Source: Holdemania massiliensis (GTDB lineage Bacteria > Bacillota_I > Bacilli_A > Erysipelotrichales > Erysipelotrichaceae). Taken from it: a stretch of DNA of 64,000 nt. The stretch is taken from assembly GCF_022440805.1 (NCBI RefSeq), contig NZ_JAKNTK010000001.1, positions 1,922,001 through 1,986,000 on the forward strand, in the 5' to 3' direction. Numbering within the stretch: the first letter of the stretch is position 1; each line of letters begins with the position of its first letter. The notes below the pieces were generated by a model. That model saw only the letters and a program-made list of their open reading frames with translations. It was not told the DNA's origin and made no database searches. This document shows, piece after piece, positions 33,041-40,587 of the stretch. The translations under genes were made by a program, and so were the position numbers.

Positions 33041-34168
33041 AACTCTATTAGGTACTTGACTATCTATAAGATAGTTTATTCCCATACGATATAGATTCAT
33101 AGCTCCAATACGGTCATCATTGGATTGATAACTACAGTTCTTGCAAGTAAACAAATGTATTTTCTTGTTACGATTCGACTTTTCAATATGTCCACATACC
33201 GGACAACACTGACTTGTATAACGAGGGTCTACTTTTAACACAAGAGATTGAGTCTGTTTCGCTTTATAAGCAAGTTTTTGCTCTAAATCATAGAAAGACC
33301 AAGACACGGATACATAACGGTCTTTTGTGCGAACTCGTTCTGTCGCAGAACGCACATCCCTTAAATCTTCTAAAACAAAGAGTGTATGCTTTGGGTTAGA
33401 TTCCACGAGTGCCTTTGATACTTGATGGTTAATATCTTGCATCCAACGGTTTTCTCGTGACCCGATAGCCTTCAATCTTCGTCTAGAAGATGGAGTCTGA
33501 CGCATCTGTAGTTCTTTACGAAGTTTAGAATAATGAGCACGCATTTGCTTTATAGCTTTACCGCTAACAAAACCCGATTTATGTTGACTATCGTAAGTAG
33601 CAACAACAAAGTTAATACCTCTGTCGATGCCGACAATATTGCAAATTTCGTCATTAGAACATTCTTCTACTTCGTAAGTAACGGGTATGTGTAAAAAATA
33701 TTTACCATGCTTATTTACAAGTTTGGCTGTGCCAAATTTATAGATACTATGGTCAAAATATTGAGACATACCCTCAGTGAAATAGGGCAGCTTTACACGA
33801 CCACTTAATGTATTAACTGAAAAGCAGTCCTTCGTAAGAGAATAATCTCGATTCCAAACAAGGTCATATTGTGGCTTTTTAAAATTAGGTTTCATCCACT
33901 CATTCTGATTTTCAAGAATGGTTTTATATCTCGCAATAACCGTCTTTAAAACAGACTGAGCCATTTGAGATTTTAAGCCAAACCGATCTCGCAGGTCAGA
34001 ATACAGTACCTTATTAAGGGCAAACTGCTTTAAGTTGTGTGTTTGGAATACATAGTTTGAAACATAATTACAAGCATCTGTATATGTAGACATAGTAGAA
34101 GTAAGCAGTACTTTATCATCATCACTTGGAGCTATCTTTATTTTAGCTGTAACTGTAATTTGTGCCAT
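33029..34168 (-). CDS. tnpB: TnpB, IS605-family RNA-guided nuclease (OrfB)
   Basis: 379 residues, the usual TnpB size, uninterrupted. RuvC catalytic residues are present: Asp182 in 'IVGIDRGINF', Glu267 in 'FVLEDLRDVRS', Asp352 in 'SNDDRIGAMNLYR'. Zinc-ribbon cysteines are Cys322/Cys325 ('CCPVCG') and Cys342/Cys345 ('CKNC'). N-terminal helix-turn-helix 'KIKIAPSDDDKVLLTSTMSTYTDACN' style. TnpB cuts DNA guided by RNA from the element's end and helps retain the element after excision. Its partner tnpA is broken, so the element itself is probably immobile while the nuclease may still work. Confidence 0.9.
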   Translation of the reverse strand: MAQITVTAKIKIAPSDDDKVLLTSTMSTYTDACNYVSNYVFQTHNLKQFALNKVLYSDLRDRFGLKSQMAQSVLKTVIARYKTILENQNEWMKPNFKKPQYDLVWNRDYSLTKDCFSVNTLSGRVKLPYFTEGMSQYFDHSIYKFGTAKLVNKHGKYFLHIPVTYEVEECSNDEICNIVGIDRGINFVVATYDSQHKSGFVSGKAIKQMRAHYSKLRKELQMRQTPSSRRRLKAIGSRENRWMQDINHQVSKALVESNPKHTLFVLEDLRDVRSATERVRTKDRYVSVSWSFYDLEQKLAYKAKQTQSLVLKVDPRYTSQCCPVCGHIEKSNRNKKIHLFTCKNCSYQSNDDRIGAMNLYRMGINYLIDSQVPNRVTAE

Positions 34169-34248
34169 CCGTGTCCTCCTTTCATTAATATTCTATTGAG
34201 TTAATTATAGAGCATTTATCCGTGAAAATCAACATTTTGAGGTGGATT

Positions 34249-34645
34249 ATGGATAAGAGTATAATTGTCATAATAGACGTAAATATAGTCTCAAAGTACG
34301 TATTGTGCTCGTGACAAAATATCGTAAATAATTACTTCAAGGTCATATTGCGGACGATACAAAACAAAGAACTATGCAAGGCATATACTAGGGAAATAAT
34401 AGCTATAGAAATGGAAAAAGAACATGTACATTTTTTACTCGGTGATGACGCAACAGATAGAGTATGTGATATTGTAAAAATTATTAAACAGGAAACAACT
34501 CATTATCTTTGGACTAAATATTATAATTTTCTATCTAAACACGATTTGGAAGAAACGCATATTTTGGTCTGACGGCTATTTTGCTTGTAGCATTGGAGAA
34601 GTATCATCAGCTACGATACAAAAATATATCGAGAGCCAAGGTTAA
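34249..34645 (+). pseudogene. Decayed tnpA, IS200/IS605 Y1 transposase
   Basis: Fragments in different frames match TnpA: 'KYSLKVRIVLVTKYRK' near the start, 'IEMEKEHVHFLL' with the HUH motif (His-Val-His), 'VCDIVKIIKQETTHYLW', then after a frameshift 'FWSDGYFACSIGEVSSATIQKYIESQG' including the catalytic-Tyr helix 'KYIESQG'. At least two frameshifts and in-frame stops (after 'TKYRK', and within the middle) make it non-functional. Divergent from tnpB. Confidence 0.75.
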
Positions 34646-34723
34646 TAGTTAACCATTTACAAGGCTCCTCCTATCGTCTAAAGACTGTAGGTTTTCGCCT
34701 ACTAAAAACGAAAGAATTTAATT

Positions 34724-34768
34724 TATGAAGGTGTACAAATCATTGATATTTGTCGTTGGTTAAGTGAA
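34724..34768 (+). pseudogene. 3' remnant of the DUF4143-type ATPase gene, part 2
   Basis: Translation 'YEGVQIIDICRWLSE' then TAG at 34766-34768, the expected last residues of the ATPase interrupted at 32877. Confidence 0.6.
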
Positions 34769-34829
34769 TAGCCTATTATCACTTTTTGAAAAAATCTTTA
34801 TAAGTGGTAATGAACATCCATAATTACGC

Positions 34830-35008
34830 TAAAGGATTGTAGTAGATTAGCTCCTGTTGTTCAATCCGGCTTTTCTTGCATTGAACAATTTCCTTGCTTA
34901 ACATAAAAAAGCAGAGGGTGAACACGAGAATGCGCATCCTTTGATTCTTAAATCATAGACTTATAAACAGAAGGTCGCAGATTATCTGCGACCCGATTAG
35001 TATAATTA
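34830..35008 (-). repeat. Repeat copy 2: decayed MATE 5' end and leader
   Basis: Minus strand reads ATGCAAGAAAAGCCGGATTGA, matching the MATE start (Met-Lys-Glu-Lys-Gln-Asp) but with TGA at codon 6 and an internal deletion of about 45 bp. Upstream the attenuator stem is degraded, while the first leader hairpin is perfect here (GTCGCAGA/TCTGCGAC). No uORF is preserved. It is the relic of a second MATE unit. Confidence 0.65.
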
Positions 35009-35103
35009 AACTACTTATCAGCAACGTACGAAAGTATCTTAACCACTTGTTGAGGACGCTTTTATGTTTATCGGCTAGGATAACAGCGTTGAAAGAAAGT
35101 TCA

Positions 35104-36414
35104 TTACAGCAGGGTAATCCAGTTTTCCAATGGAATGCAGCATAACAGCGTAAAGCTAGTGACGCTGTACAAGACAGTCCAGCGGGCAGCTGGTATGTTT
35201 CGAAATAAACCAAGAAAAGCAAGCAGGGTGGCTGCGCTGAGTACACTCAATGCCCAGACAGCCAGGATCCGACGTAGTGTCAAACCAAAAACGAACGTGT
35301 AAACACCCAGCTTAAACCCGGCCAACAGCACAAAGGCGAATGTGCACAGACAGAACAACTTTGCTGCCGCATGCAGCCATTTCGAGGTAAGTAGGGGAAC
35401 TTCACTGATGCTGCGCAGAGCCGCCAGCACGCTGAGGTTGAGGATCACGATGCCGCACAGCTGCCAGAACCCTTGGACGGCGTATTGACAGGCTACGGTG
35501 ACCGTGATGGCTCCGCTGATCAGCAGGCGCAGATAAACAAAGGCTTCCACAGCAAAGAACAAAATGTAAATCAAACACAGCACGCTGAGGACTAAGGCTG
35601 TTGTGAAGGCAGGCAAAACCTGGATTCGGGCCATGCTTGTTTTCCATTGAGACTGAGAAAACAAGGGTTTCGTTGAGGCTAAACATCCTCCGGCTAAGCC
35701 GAACAACCATGCGCCAACCGGCAGGGAGAGGATCAGCGTAAGCATGATCTGAGGTGAAACTCCGCTGAACAGAATAGTACCTGCCGCTGCTGCAACTTCC
35801 GCGAAAAACGGATCGGCGCCGCTTAACAAGCTCCACGCCAACATCCCAATTCCGCCGGCTAGAAACAGTGAGAGTCCAATCAATCCAGGACTCAGCTTCT
35901 GACCGCTGCGATGAGCCAAATAATCCCGTACAGCTATACTTAAGACATGAATTCGAAGCAACATCCGCCGCAGTGGCCCAATCAGACCACCCCAGACGAA
36001 TTCCAGAAGAAAGCTGCCGCTGGTCTGATTATGAATCAAACACTCTGTTCGGCAAAGCGTCCAGTAGACAGCTTCCAGATGCAGTGCAAGGATTTGCCAC
36101 AGCGCTAAGAAGCTGACGGGCTGATAGAAGCATAAGGAAGCAGCGGTGAGCAGCAGGCAGCCCGCCCAGATCCGGCTTTCCGAACTAGCTTTCCGCTCTA
36201 ACCGCTCAGCTCCCTGACTGATGAGCAGGATATAAAGCAAGGTGAAAAGGATTACGGCTGGATTGCGATAAGTCATCAATCGAAAATCCGCAAACCCCAT
36301 CACATAGCCGACATACAGAAAGGCCATGGGAAAGCTGAGAAGGGCGGCCATTGTCCATGAAAACTGAACCGTGGGTTTACCGCTTTGCACTGTCTTTGCA
36401 TTTGCCTCGCTCAT
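35104..36414 (-). CDS. DUF4173-like polytopic membrane protein, probably 3'-truncated
   Basis: 436 residues with about ten membrane segments. 'FAVEAFVYLRLLISGAITVT', 'CQYAVQGFWQLCGIVILNL' and 'RRILAVWALSVLSA' resemble DUF4173/DUF4153 proteins. Those normally continue past '..NPDALIARYN' with a further cytoplasmic tail; here the frame reads 'IPLENWI' then three residues and TAA, exactly where the AT-rich island begins. It follows a DUF2975-XRE pair in the same direction (3 bp gap), so the three form one unit. Function unknown. Confidence 0.7.
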   Translation of the reverse strand: MSEANAKTVQSGKPTVQFSWTMAALLSFPMAFLYVGYVMGFADFRLMTYRNPAVILFTLLYILLISQGAERLERKASSESRIWAGCLLLTAASLCFYQPVSFLALWQILALHLEAVYWTLCRTECLIHNQTSGSFLLEFVWGGLIGPLRRMLLRIHVLSIAVRDYLAHRSGQKLSPGLIGLSLFLAGGIGMLAWSLLSGADPFFAEVAAAAGTILFSGVSPQIMLTLILSLPVGAWLFGLAGGCLASTKPLFSQSQWKTSMARIQVLPAFTTALVLSVLCLIYILFFAVEAFVYLRLLISGAITVTVACQYAVQGFWQLCGIVILNLSVLAALRSISEVPLLTSKWLHAAAKLFCLCTFAFVLLAGFKLGVYTFVFGLTLRRILAVWALSVLSAATLLAFLGLFRNIPAARWTVLYSVTSFTLLCCIPLENWITLL

Positions 36415-36416
36415 GC

Positions 36417-36626
36417 TCAGTCCTCACGCTTAAATTCCAGCAGATCGCCGGGCTGACAGTCCAGAACATCGCAGATCTTGCATAAAGTATCAAACTTAAT
36501 GCCTTTGGCTTTGCCATTTTTCAAGATGGATACATTAGCCATGGTGATGCCGATGCGCTGCGACAATTCAGTGACGCTCATTTTGCGTTTGGCAAGCATG
36601 ACATCTAAAGTAACATTGATTTCCAT
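36417..36626 (-). CDS. Small XRE-family (Cro/C1) HTH regulator, YozG-like
   Basis: 69 residues, essentially one helix-turn-helix: 'MLAKRKMSVTELSQRIGITMANVSILKNGKAKGIKFDTLCKICDVLDCQPGDLLEF'-type arrangement of five helices. Such proteins are usually encoded next to DUF2975 membrane proteins, as here (4 bp downstream). It probably controls its own operon through the direct repeats at 37160-37192. Confidence 0.88.
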   Translation of the reverse strand: MEINVTLDVMLAKRKMSVTELSQRIGITMANVSILKNGKAKGIKFDTLCKICDVLDCQPGDLLEFKRED

Positions 36627-36630
36627 TTCA

Positions 36631-37110
36631 CTACACCATCAATTCGTTCTCAGTCTGAATCTGTTCGGCAATCGTGACCAGATAGGCCAGGGTATAGGCG
36701 GCTACAGCGATGAGCCCACCCATCGTCATTAATCCCAATCCGCCTAACATCAATGCTGGATGCAGGATATTGATCGCCAGAGCATACAGACATCCGAGCA
36801 GACACAGCGCGGTGTCAAACAGAGCCAGGCGGCAGATCCAACGTAAACCATCCGCGTTTTCCGTACAGAAAGAACGATTCCTTCCAATTCGCGTACAGAT
36901 TTGCCAAAACAGGAACAGCGCAATATAGAGAATGAGCGCGGCTGAAGCGGAGAGCAGCTGCAGCGGCAATTCTTCATTGAAGGTTCGGCCGTAAAACTCA
37001 ATTAAGCTGTGCAGCAGTTCTGGAATGGCAAGTGCAAAAACGACAAGTCCCATTGCAGCTAAAATGAAAACAAACAGTTTCAGCAGAAAAGCCAATTTAC
37101 GATTATTCAT
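36631..37110 (-). CDS. DUF2975 family membrane protein
   Basis: 159 residues, four membrane segments (about 7-30, 45-68, 95-115, 122-148) with the short 'NRSFCTENADGLRWICRLALFDT' loop typical of DUF2975. Function unknown; the DUF2975-XRE pair is common in Bacillota and suspected to be a membrane sensor plus repressor. First gene of the DUF2975-XRE-DUF4173 unit. Confidence 0.8.
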   Translation of the reverse strand: MNNRKLAFLLKLFVFILAAMGLVVFALAIPELLHSLIEFYGRTFNEELPLQLLSASAALILYIALFLFWQICTRIGRNRSFCTENADGLRWICRLALFDTALCLLGCLYALAINILHPALMLGGLGLMTMGGLIAVAAYTLAYLVTIAEQIQTENELMV

Positions 37111-37134
37111 CTTATCAACCTCATTTCTGCTTTG

Positions 37135-37192
37135 ATTATAACAGAAGAAATATAAAAATCAATAAATATTTATCGTTTTACAATAAATATTT
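37135..37192 (-). promoter_or_regulatory. Promoter and direct-repeat operator of the DUF2975-XRE operon
   Basis: Minus strand TTGATT (complement of 37157-37162), 16-bp spacer, TATAAT (complement of 37135-37140). A 12-bp direct repeat CAATAAATATTT occurs at 37160-37171 and 37181-37192, starts 21 bp apart (two helical turns), the first overlapping the -35. A likely target of the XRE protein. Confidence 0.6.
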
Positions 37193-37225
37193 TCTGCGAT
37201 TCGCTTTTTTGTGTATAAAACAGCG

Positions 37226-37257
37226 GATAAAAAAATCCGAAGCGATCCTTCGGATTT
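37226..37257 (-). terminator. Intrinsic terminator of the ceramidase-like gene
   Basis: Minus strand: AAATCCGAAG (37257-37248), 5-nt loop, CTTCGGATTT (37242-37233), T tract to 37228. Confidence 0.85.
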
Positions 37258-37277
37258 CAAGACTTTCTATAATCACT

Positions 37278-38456
37278 TTAACAGCTGCGCAAAAGCTCAG
37301 CTACCGCATGTTTATCTTCGTTGGTTAAAATTTCAATCATTGTTTCATAGGAAATATCTTGATTATCAGGGCAGCTCAGATAACCAAGATAGCCTTGGGA
37401 ATAACAGACCAATACATCTTTCTTTAAATCGAGATTCTGCATGTACCCTGAGAACAGCTCAAACGGATTAAAGATCAGCCGGAAAGGGCCGAAATTAACG
37501 CGGGTAAAGCGAACCTCGTCAGGCAGCATACTCAGCATGCCGCGGTATTGTTCAACCATTTTCGCTCCGGTATGCAGCTCGCGGATTTCTTTGTCGCTTA
37601 ATCCTGAGGTATCCATCTGATCCAGATCGATCTTTTTCAGGGTCTTATGAATCGGCAGTCTCTGTTCCTTCCACTCTAGCTTCAGCGGCTGCATCCGCGG
37701 CGTCAGCTTCATCATCTTTTCCCAAGCAGAAGCGATTTCGTTCGCCAGCCGGATCACCTCGTCATAATTCTTAGCCTGACGGGTGAAGCGCGTTGAAACA
37801 TCACCGCAGGGACCCTGTAAGAAGAGGAAGAACTCCTTCGGATACCGCTGTTTCAGAATGTCCAGGGCTGCGCCTGGATAATCGGATGACAGATAATCAG
37901 CATCCTCGGCTGAAATCGTAGGATGACAGTTATAAATTAAGAAGTTGCCGATCCGCAGTCCTTCTTTAAAGAAGCTTAAGACGCCGGCGGTAACATATTG
38001 ATCACTGCCGCCGGATAACCGGCAGCGGCCGACACCGGTAAAGTTGCGTACCTGATAGGACACGGTCAGCGGAGCATCTTCACTCATCCGACAGTTTCTC
38101 ACAAGATTAAGCAGCTTGATATCCAGACTTTCAAGATAAGGGGTATTTTCTTCAATAAAACCCAGCGCATTGCATAAGGAAGGGGCATAATGCGTATGCG
38201 AACAGCTGAAGATGATCAGCGCGTCTTCGCCGATCGACTGCCGCAGCGATTCCTCCATCCGTTCCTGAACATCCTGCGAAATTCCCAGTGAATCAAATGT
38301 AATCAAAATAACTTCCCGATTTTCGTCTTCCATGCGCAGACATCGGGCGTATAAGTCTCCGCGTACTTTGTTCAGCGGTTCGGTCTGCGTCAGAAATCCG
38401 ACCGGCAGACAACTGAAGGTAGGATTGATGCAGACTTGATTGTAACCAATTTTCAC
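37278..38456 (-). CDS. Neutral ceramidase-like (PF04734-type) hydrolase
   Basis: 392 residues. N-terminal 'IGYNQVCINPTFSCLPVGF' and 'LYARCLRMEDENREVILITFDSLG', then the zinc-site-like 'IFSCSHTHYAPSLC' and 'YNCHPTISA', fit the N-terminal domain of neutral/alkaline non-lysosomal ceramidases, seen in many bacterial proteins of unknown substrate. No signal peptide, so cytoplasmic. The protein is shorter than true ceramidases and lacks the C-terminal Ig-like domain, so amide hydrolysis of a different substrate is likely. Own promoter (38481-38509) and terminator. Confidence 0.72.
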   Translation of the reverse strand: MKIGYNQVCINPTFSCLPVGFLTQTEPLNKVRGDLYARCLRMEDENREVILITFDSLGISQDVQERMEESLRQSIGEDALIIFSCSHTHYAPSLCNALGFIEENTPYLESLDIKLLNLVRNCRMSEDAPLTVSYQVRNFTGVGRCRLSGGSDQYVTAGVLSFFKEGLRIGNFLIYNCHPTISAEDADYLSSDYPGAALDILKQRYPKEFFLFLQGPCGDVSTRFTRQAKNYDEVIRLANEIASAWEKMMKLTPRMQPLKLEWKEQRLPIHKTLKKIDLDQMDTSGLSDKEIRELHTGAKMVEQYRGMLSMLPDEVRFTRVNFGPFRLIFNPFELFSGYMQNLDLKKDVLVCYSQGYLGYLSCPDNQDISYETMIEILTNEDKHAVAELLRSC

Positions 38457-38480
38457 GTGATATCCCTCATTTCAAAATTA

Positions 38481-38509
38481 ATTATAAAACGACTGGTTTG
38501 AAAGCGCAA
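38481..38509 (-). promoter_or_regulatory. Promoter of the ceramidase-like gene
   Basis: Minus strand TTGCGC (complement of 38504-38509), 17-bp spacer, TATAAT (complement of 38481-38486). Confidence 0.6.
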
Positions 38510-38534
38510 TCTTTTGTCCTGTTTTCCGGGTATT

Positions 38535-38564
38535 TGCATGAAATCTGATGTTGGATTTCATGCA
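38535..38564. promoter_or_regulatory. 11-bp inverted repeat upstream of the ceramidase-like promoter
   Basis: TGCATGAAATC (38535-38545), 8-nt spacer, GATTTCATGCA (38554-38564), perfect. It sits 26 bp upstream of the -35 on the minus strand, a position fitting an activator site. No T tract on either side, so not a terminator. Confidence 0.45.
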
Positions 38565-38694
38565 TGCCGTATTCGGAATGAACCTTTTCCTGGAATCTGT
38601 CTTCTGGAATGGAAGGAAGCAGAAAGAAAAGTTGAATCTTCTTGAAATAGAAATTAAATGCTGCAAAGCGGAGGATACGATAGTTTTTACTGTC

Positions 38695-38724
38695 AAAAAA
38701 ACGGCGCATTGAGTTTAGCGCCGT
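38695..38724 (-). terminator. Intrinsic terminator of degV
   Basis: Minus strand ACGGCGC (38724-38718), 10-nt loop, GCGCCGT (38707-38701), then T7. Confidence 0.85.
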
Positions 38725-38739
38725 TGGCTGAAAATATCG

Positions 38740-39576
38740 TTACAATTCAATCGACTGAATCGCGATGCACCGCGGTCCACCCTGAGTGATGAACGCACAG
38801 GATAAGTCATACAGAACACATTCAGCTTCAGGAAAACGATCTTTGACCTTCGCCAGAATTTTCTCTGCCTGTTCTTTGTTGAAAGCATGAGATACGCTGA
38901 TCTGAACACGGGCTTTTTGAACATGTTCTTCCAGATGACCCAGAACGGATTTGATTGCGGCATCAAAGCTGCGGCCAACACCGAACTTTTCTAACCGTCT
39001 TCCTTCCTCAGCCTGAATCATGATCGGCTGCAGTTTTAACAGTCCGCCCATCGCGGCTGCCATCGGCGTGCACCGACCGCCGCGCTTGAGATAACTGAAA
39101 TCCTGCGGCAATAAAAACGAAAGGCTCGTTGCGATCTTCGTTTGCAGCGTATCCAGAATTTCTTCGATCTGCGTGCCTTCGTGAATCAGCCGTGCGGCTA
39201 AATCAACAAGATAACGATGCGGTCCGCACAGGGTCTGAGAGTTCACGACATGAATCCGTTCAGGATGTTCGGTATGCAGCCGGGCAGCCTCAGCTGTCTG
39301 GTAGGTGCCGGATAAACCATCGGCCATAGAAATGACAAGAATTTCATCCTCCGGATATTTTTCAAACAGCTCGACCAGTTCGCCCATCGAAGGCTGCGAA
39401 GAGGAAGGAATGTAGCCAGCTTTGATCAGATTCAGAAAAGCTTCGGCATCGATGTCTTCATATTCACGGTAAGTTTTGCCGTTGATGGTGACGCACAGCG
39501 GGGTGATGTCGCAGGGCAGCGCCTTGCCTTCTTCAATGGAATACAATGTGGAAGAATCAGAAATTAAACGAATCAT
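38740..39576 (-). CDS. DegV family fatty-acid-binding protein (possible FakB)
   Basis: 278 residues. 'LISDSSTLYSIEEG', 'CDITPLCVTINGKTYRE', 'IPSSSQPSMGELVELF' and 'MADGLSGTYQTAE' are the DegV motifs that form the lipid-carboxylate pocket (Thr/Ser-Ser-Gln-Pro loop). DegV proteins present a fatty acid to the kinase FakA, encoded at 767-2395. Monocistronic with RBS AAGAAAGAGAG and a strong terminator. Confidence 0.88.
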   Translation of the reverse strand: MIRLISDSSTLYSIEEGKALPCDITPLCVTINGKTYREYEDIDAEAFLNLIKAGYIPSSSQPSMGELVELFEKYPEDEILVISMADGLSGTYQTAEAARLHTEHPERIHVVNSQTLCGPHRYLVDLAARLIHEGTQIEEILDTLQTKIATSLSFLLPQDFSYLKRGGRCTPMAAAMGGLLKLQPIMIQAEEGRRLEKFGVGRSFDAAIKSVLGHLEEHVQKARVQISVSHAFNKEQAEKILAKVKDRFPEAECVLYDLSCAFITQGGPRCIAIQSIEL

Positions 39577-39626
39577 AGTTGAACTCTCTTTCTTTACTTT
39601 TTTAGATTGTACAAGGATTTCAAACG

Positions 39627-40280
39627 CTAAAGGAGAATAAAGACCAGGACAGCGATGAAGTGGAAGAAGGAACCCAGCAGAATGAACAGATGAAACAGTT
39701 CATGAAACCCCCAGGCCTTCGACAGATCCGGCTTTTTGATCATGTAGATGACGGCACCGATGGTATAGGCGACCCCACCCAGTGCGATCAGCATCAGACA
39801 TCCTGAAGGCATTTTGGAGAATCCGCTCCAGTCAAACAGCACTGCCCAGCCCATTGCCAGATACAGCAGCGTATACAAGATCCGCGGGGCATTCAGCCAG
39901 CAGATCTTGGCAATGATGCCGGCCAGGGCAATCGCCCAGATCACAACGGCAAACGTAATTCCTTCCTGACCCGGCAGATATGTCAGACACAGCGGCGTAT
40001 AAGTGCCGGCAATCAGCACATAGATCATCGAGTGATCCAGCTTGCGGAACAACGTATGATGCGGATGATCCCAACTTAATGTGTGATAATAGCTGGAAGC
40101 ACTGTACAGGGCAATCATCGAAGCACTGAATACGCAGCAGGCCAGAATGGTTTTCAGCGATCGTTGGTTCGCGATCCCGGCTCCAATAAACACCGCGGTA
40201 GCGATGACGCCGAAGCAGGCGCCGAGAAAGTGGGTGTAGCTGCTGATCGGATCCTGAACATCCTTAAACCAACGAAACAT
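39627..40280 (-). CDS. Hemolysin III family protein (YqfA-like, PAQR fold)
   Basis: 217 residues, seven membrane segments. 'DPISSYTHFLGACFGV' near the start, 'YSASSYYHTLSW' and 'KLDHSMIYVLIAGTYTPLCL' in the first half, 'GFHELFHLFILLGSFFHFIAV' at the end: the conserved Ser, Asp and His residues of the PAQR superfamily are present. The biochemical role in bacteria is unsettled (membrane or lipid homeostasis). Its 5' UTR holds a long palindrome (40300-40320). Confidence 0.9.
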   Translation of the reverse strand: MFRWFKDVQDPISSYTHFLGACFGVIATAVFIGAGIANQRSLKTILACCVFSASMIALYSASSYYHTLSWDHPHHTLFRKLDHSMIYVLIAGTYTPLCLTYLPGQEGITFAVVIWAIALAGIIAKICWLNAPRILYTLLYLAMGWAVLFDWSGFSKMPSGCLMLIALGGVAYTIGAVIYMIKKPDLSKAWGFHELFHLFILLGSFFHFIAVLVFILL

Positions 40281-40299
40281 AAGATCAACTCCTTCAACA

Positions 40300-40357
40300 A
40301 TCTAGTTTTGAAAACTAGATCACATAAATATCATATCATATTGATGAGGAAGTTCAA
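40300..40357 (-). promoter_or_regulatory. Promoter and palindromic operator of the hemolysin III gene
   Basis: Minus strand TTGAAC (complement of 40352-40357), 16-bp spacer, TATGAT (complement of 40330-40335). A 10-bp perfect inverted repeat ATCTAGTTTT / AAAACTAGAT around a single central base occupies 40300-40320, at about +5 to +25 of the transcript. It looks like a repressor operator of a dimeric regulator. Confidence 0.6.
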
Positions 40358-40552
40358 CTACAAATCTTGGTTTTTGTCTAAGCATATGCTTATTTCCTTG
40401 TTCATTTTCTTATTGTAGCGGTTTTGGTATCAATTGAAAAGCCTTTCGGGAATATTTTTACCTCGAATAAATAAGAAAAAAAGCTGTCTGAAGAAAACCT
40501 TTCACAGAAAAGAAAAAATGAATGAAAACCCTTTGATTTCGGCAAGATTTAA

Positions 40553-40581
40553 TTGACTTAAAATGCAAATTTTGCTATTCT
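40553..40581 (+). promoter_or_regulatory. Promoter of the leuS T-box transcript
   Basis: TTGACT (40553-40558), 17-bp spacer, TATTCT (40576-40581). The 110 bp before it is AT-rich with no gene. Confidence 0.7.
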
Positions 40582-40587
40582 TGAATA

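Larger units (their letters stand above)
32878..34723. mobile_element. IS605-type element (decayed tnpA, intact tnpB)
   Basis: About 1.85 kb, split between divergent tnpA (+) and tnpB (-). Boundaries come from the interrupted ATPase frame: '...HETYQ' ends at 32877 and 'YEGVQIIDICRWLSE' resumes at 34724, so each end is placed to within a few bases. Subterminal hairpins are visible: CCCAC..GTGGG with ACCT/AGGT (32887-32908) at the tnpB 3' side and GTAGG-TTTTCG-CCTAC (34687-34702) at the other end. No target duplication, as expected for HUH/Y1 transposition. Confidence 0.75.

Noticed and set aside
34953..35246. 97-codon minus-strand ORF across the DUF4173 end and repeat copy 2
   Set aside because: Spans the island junction in a different frame from the DUF4173 gene, with no RBS and no family match.
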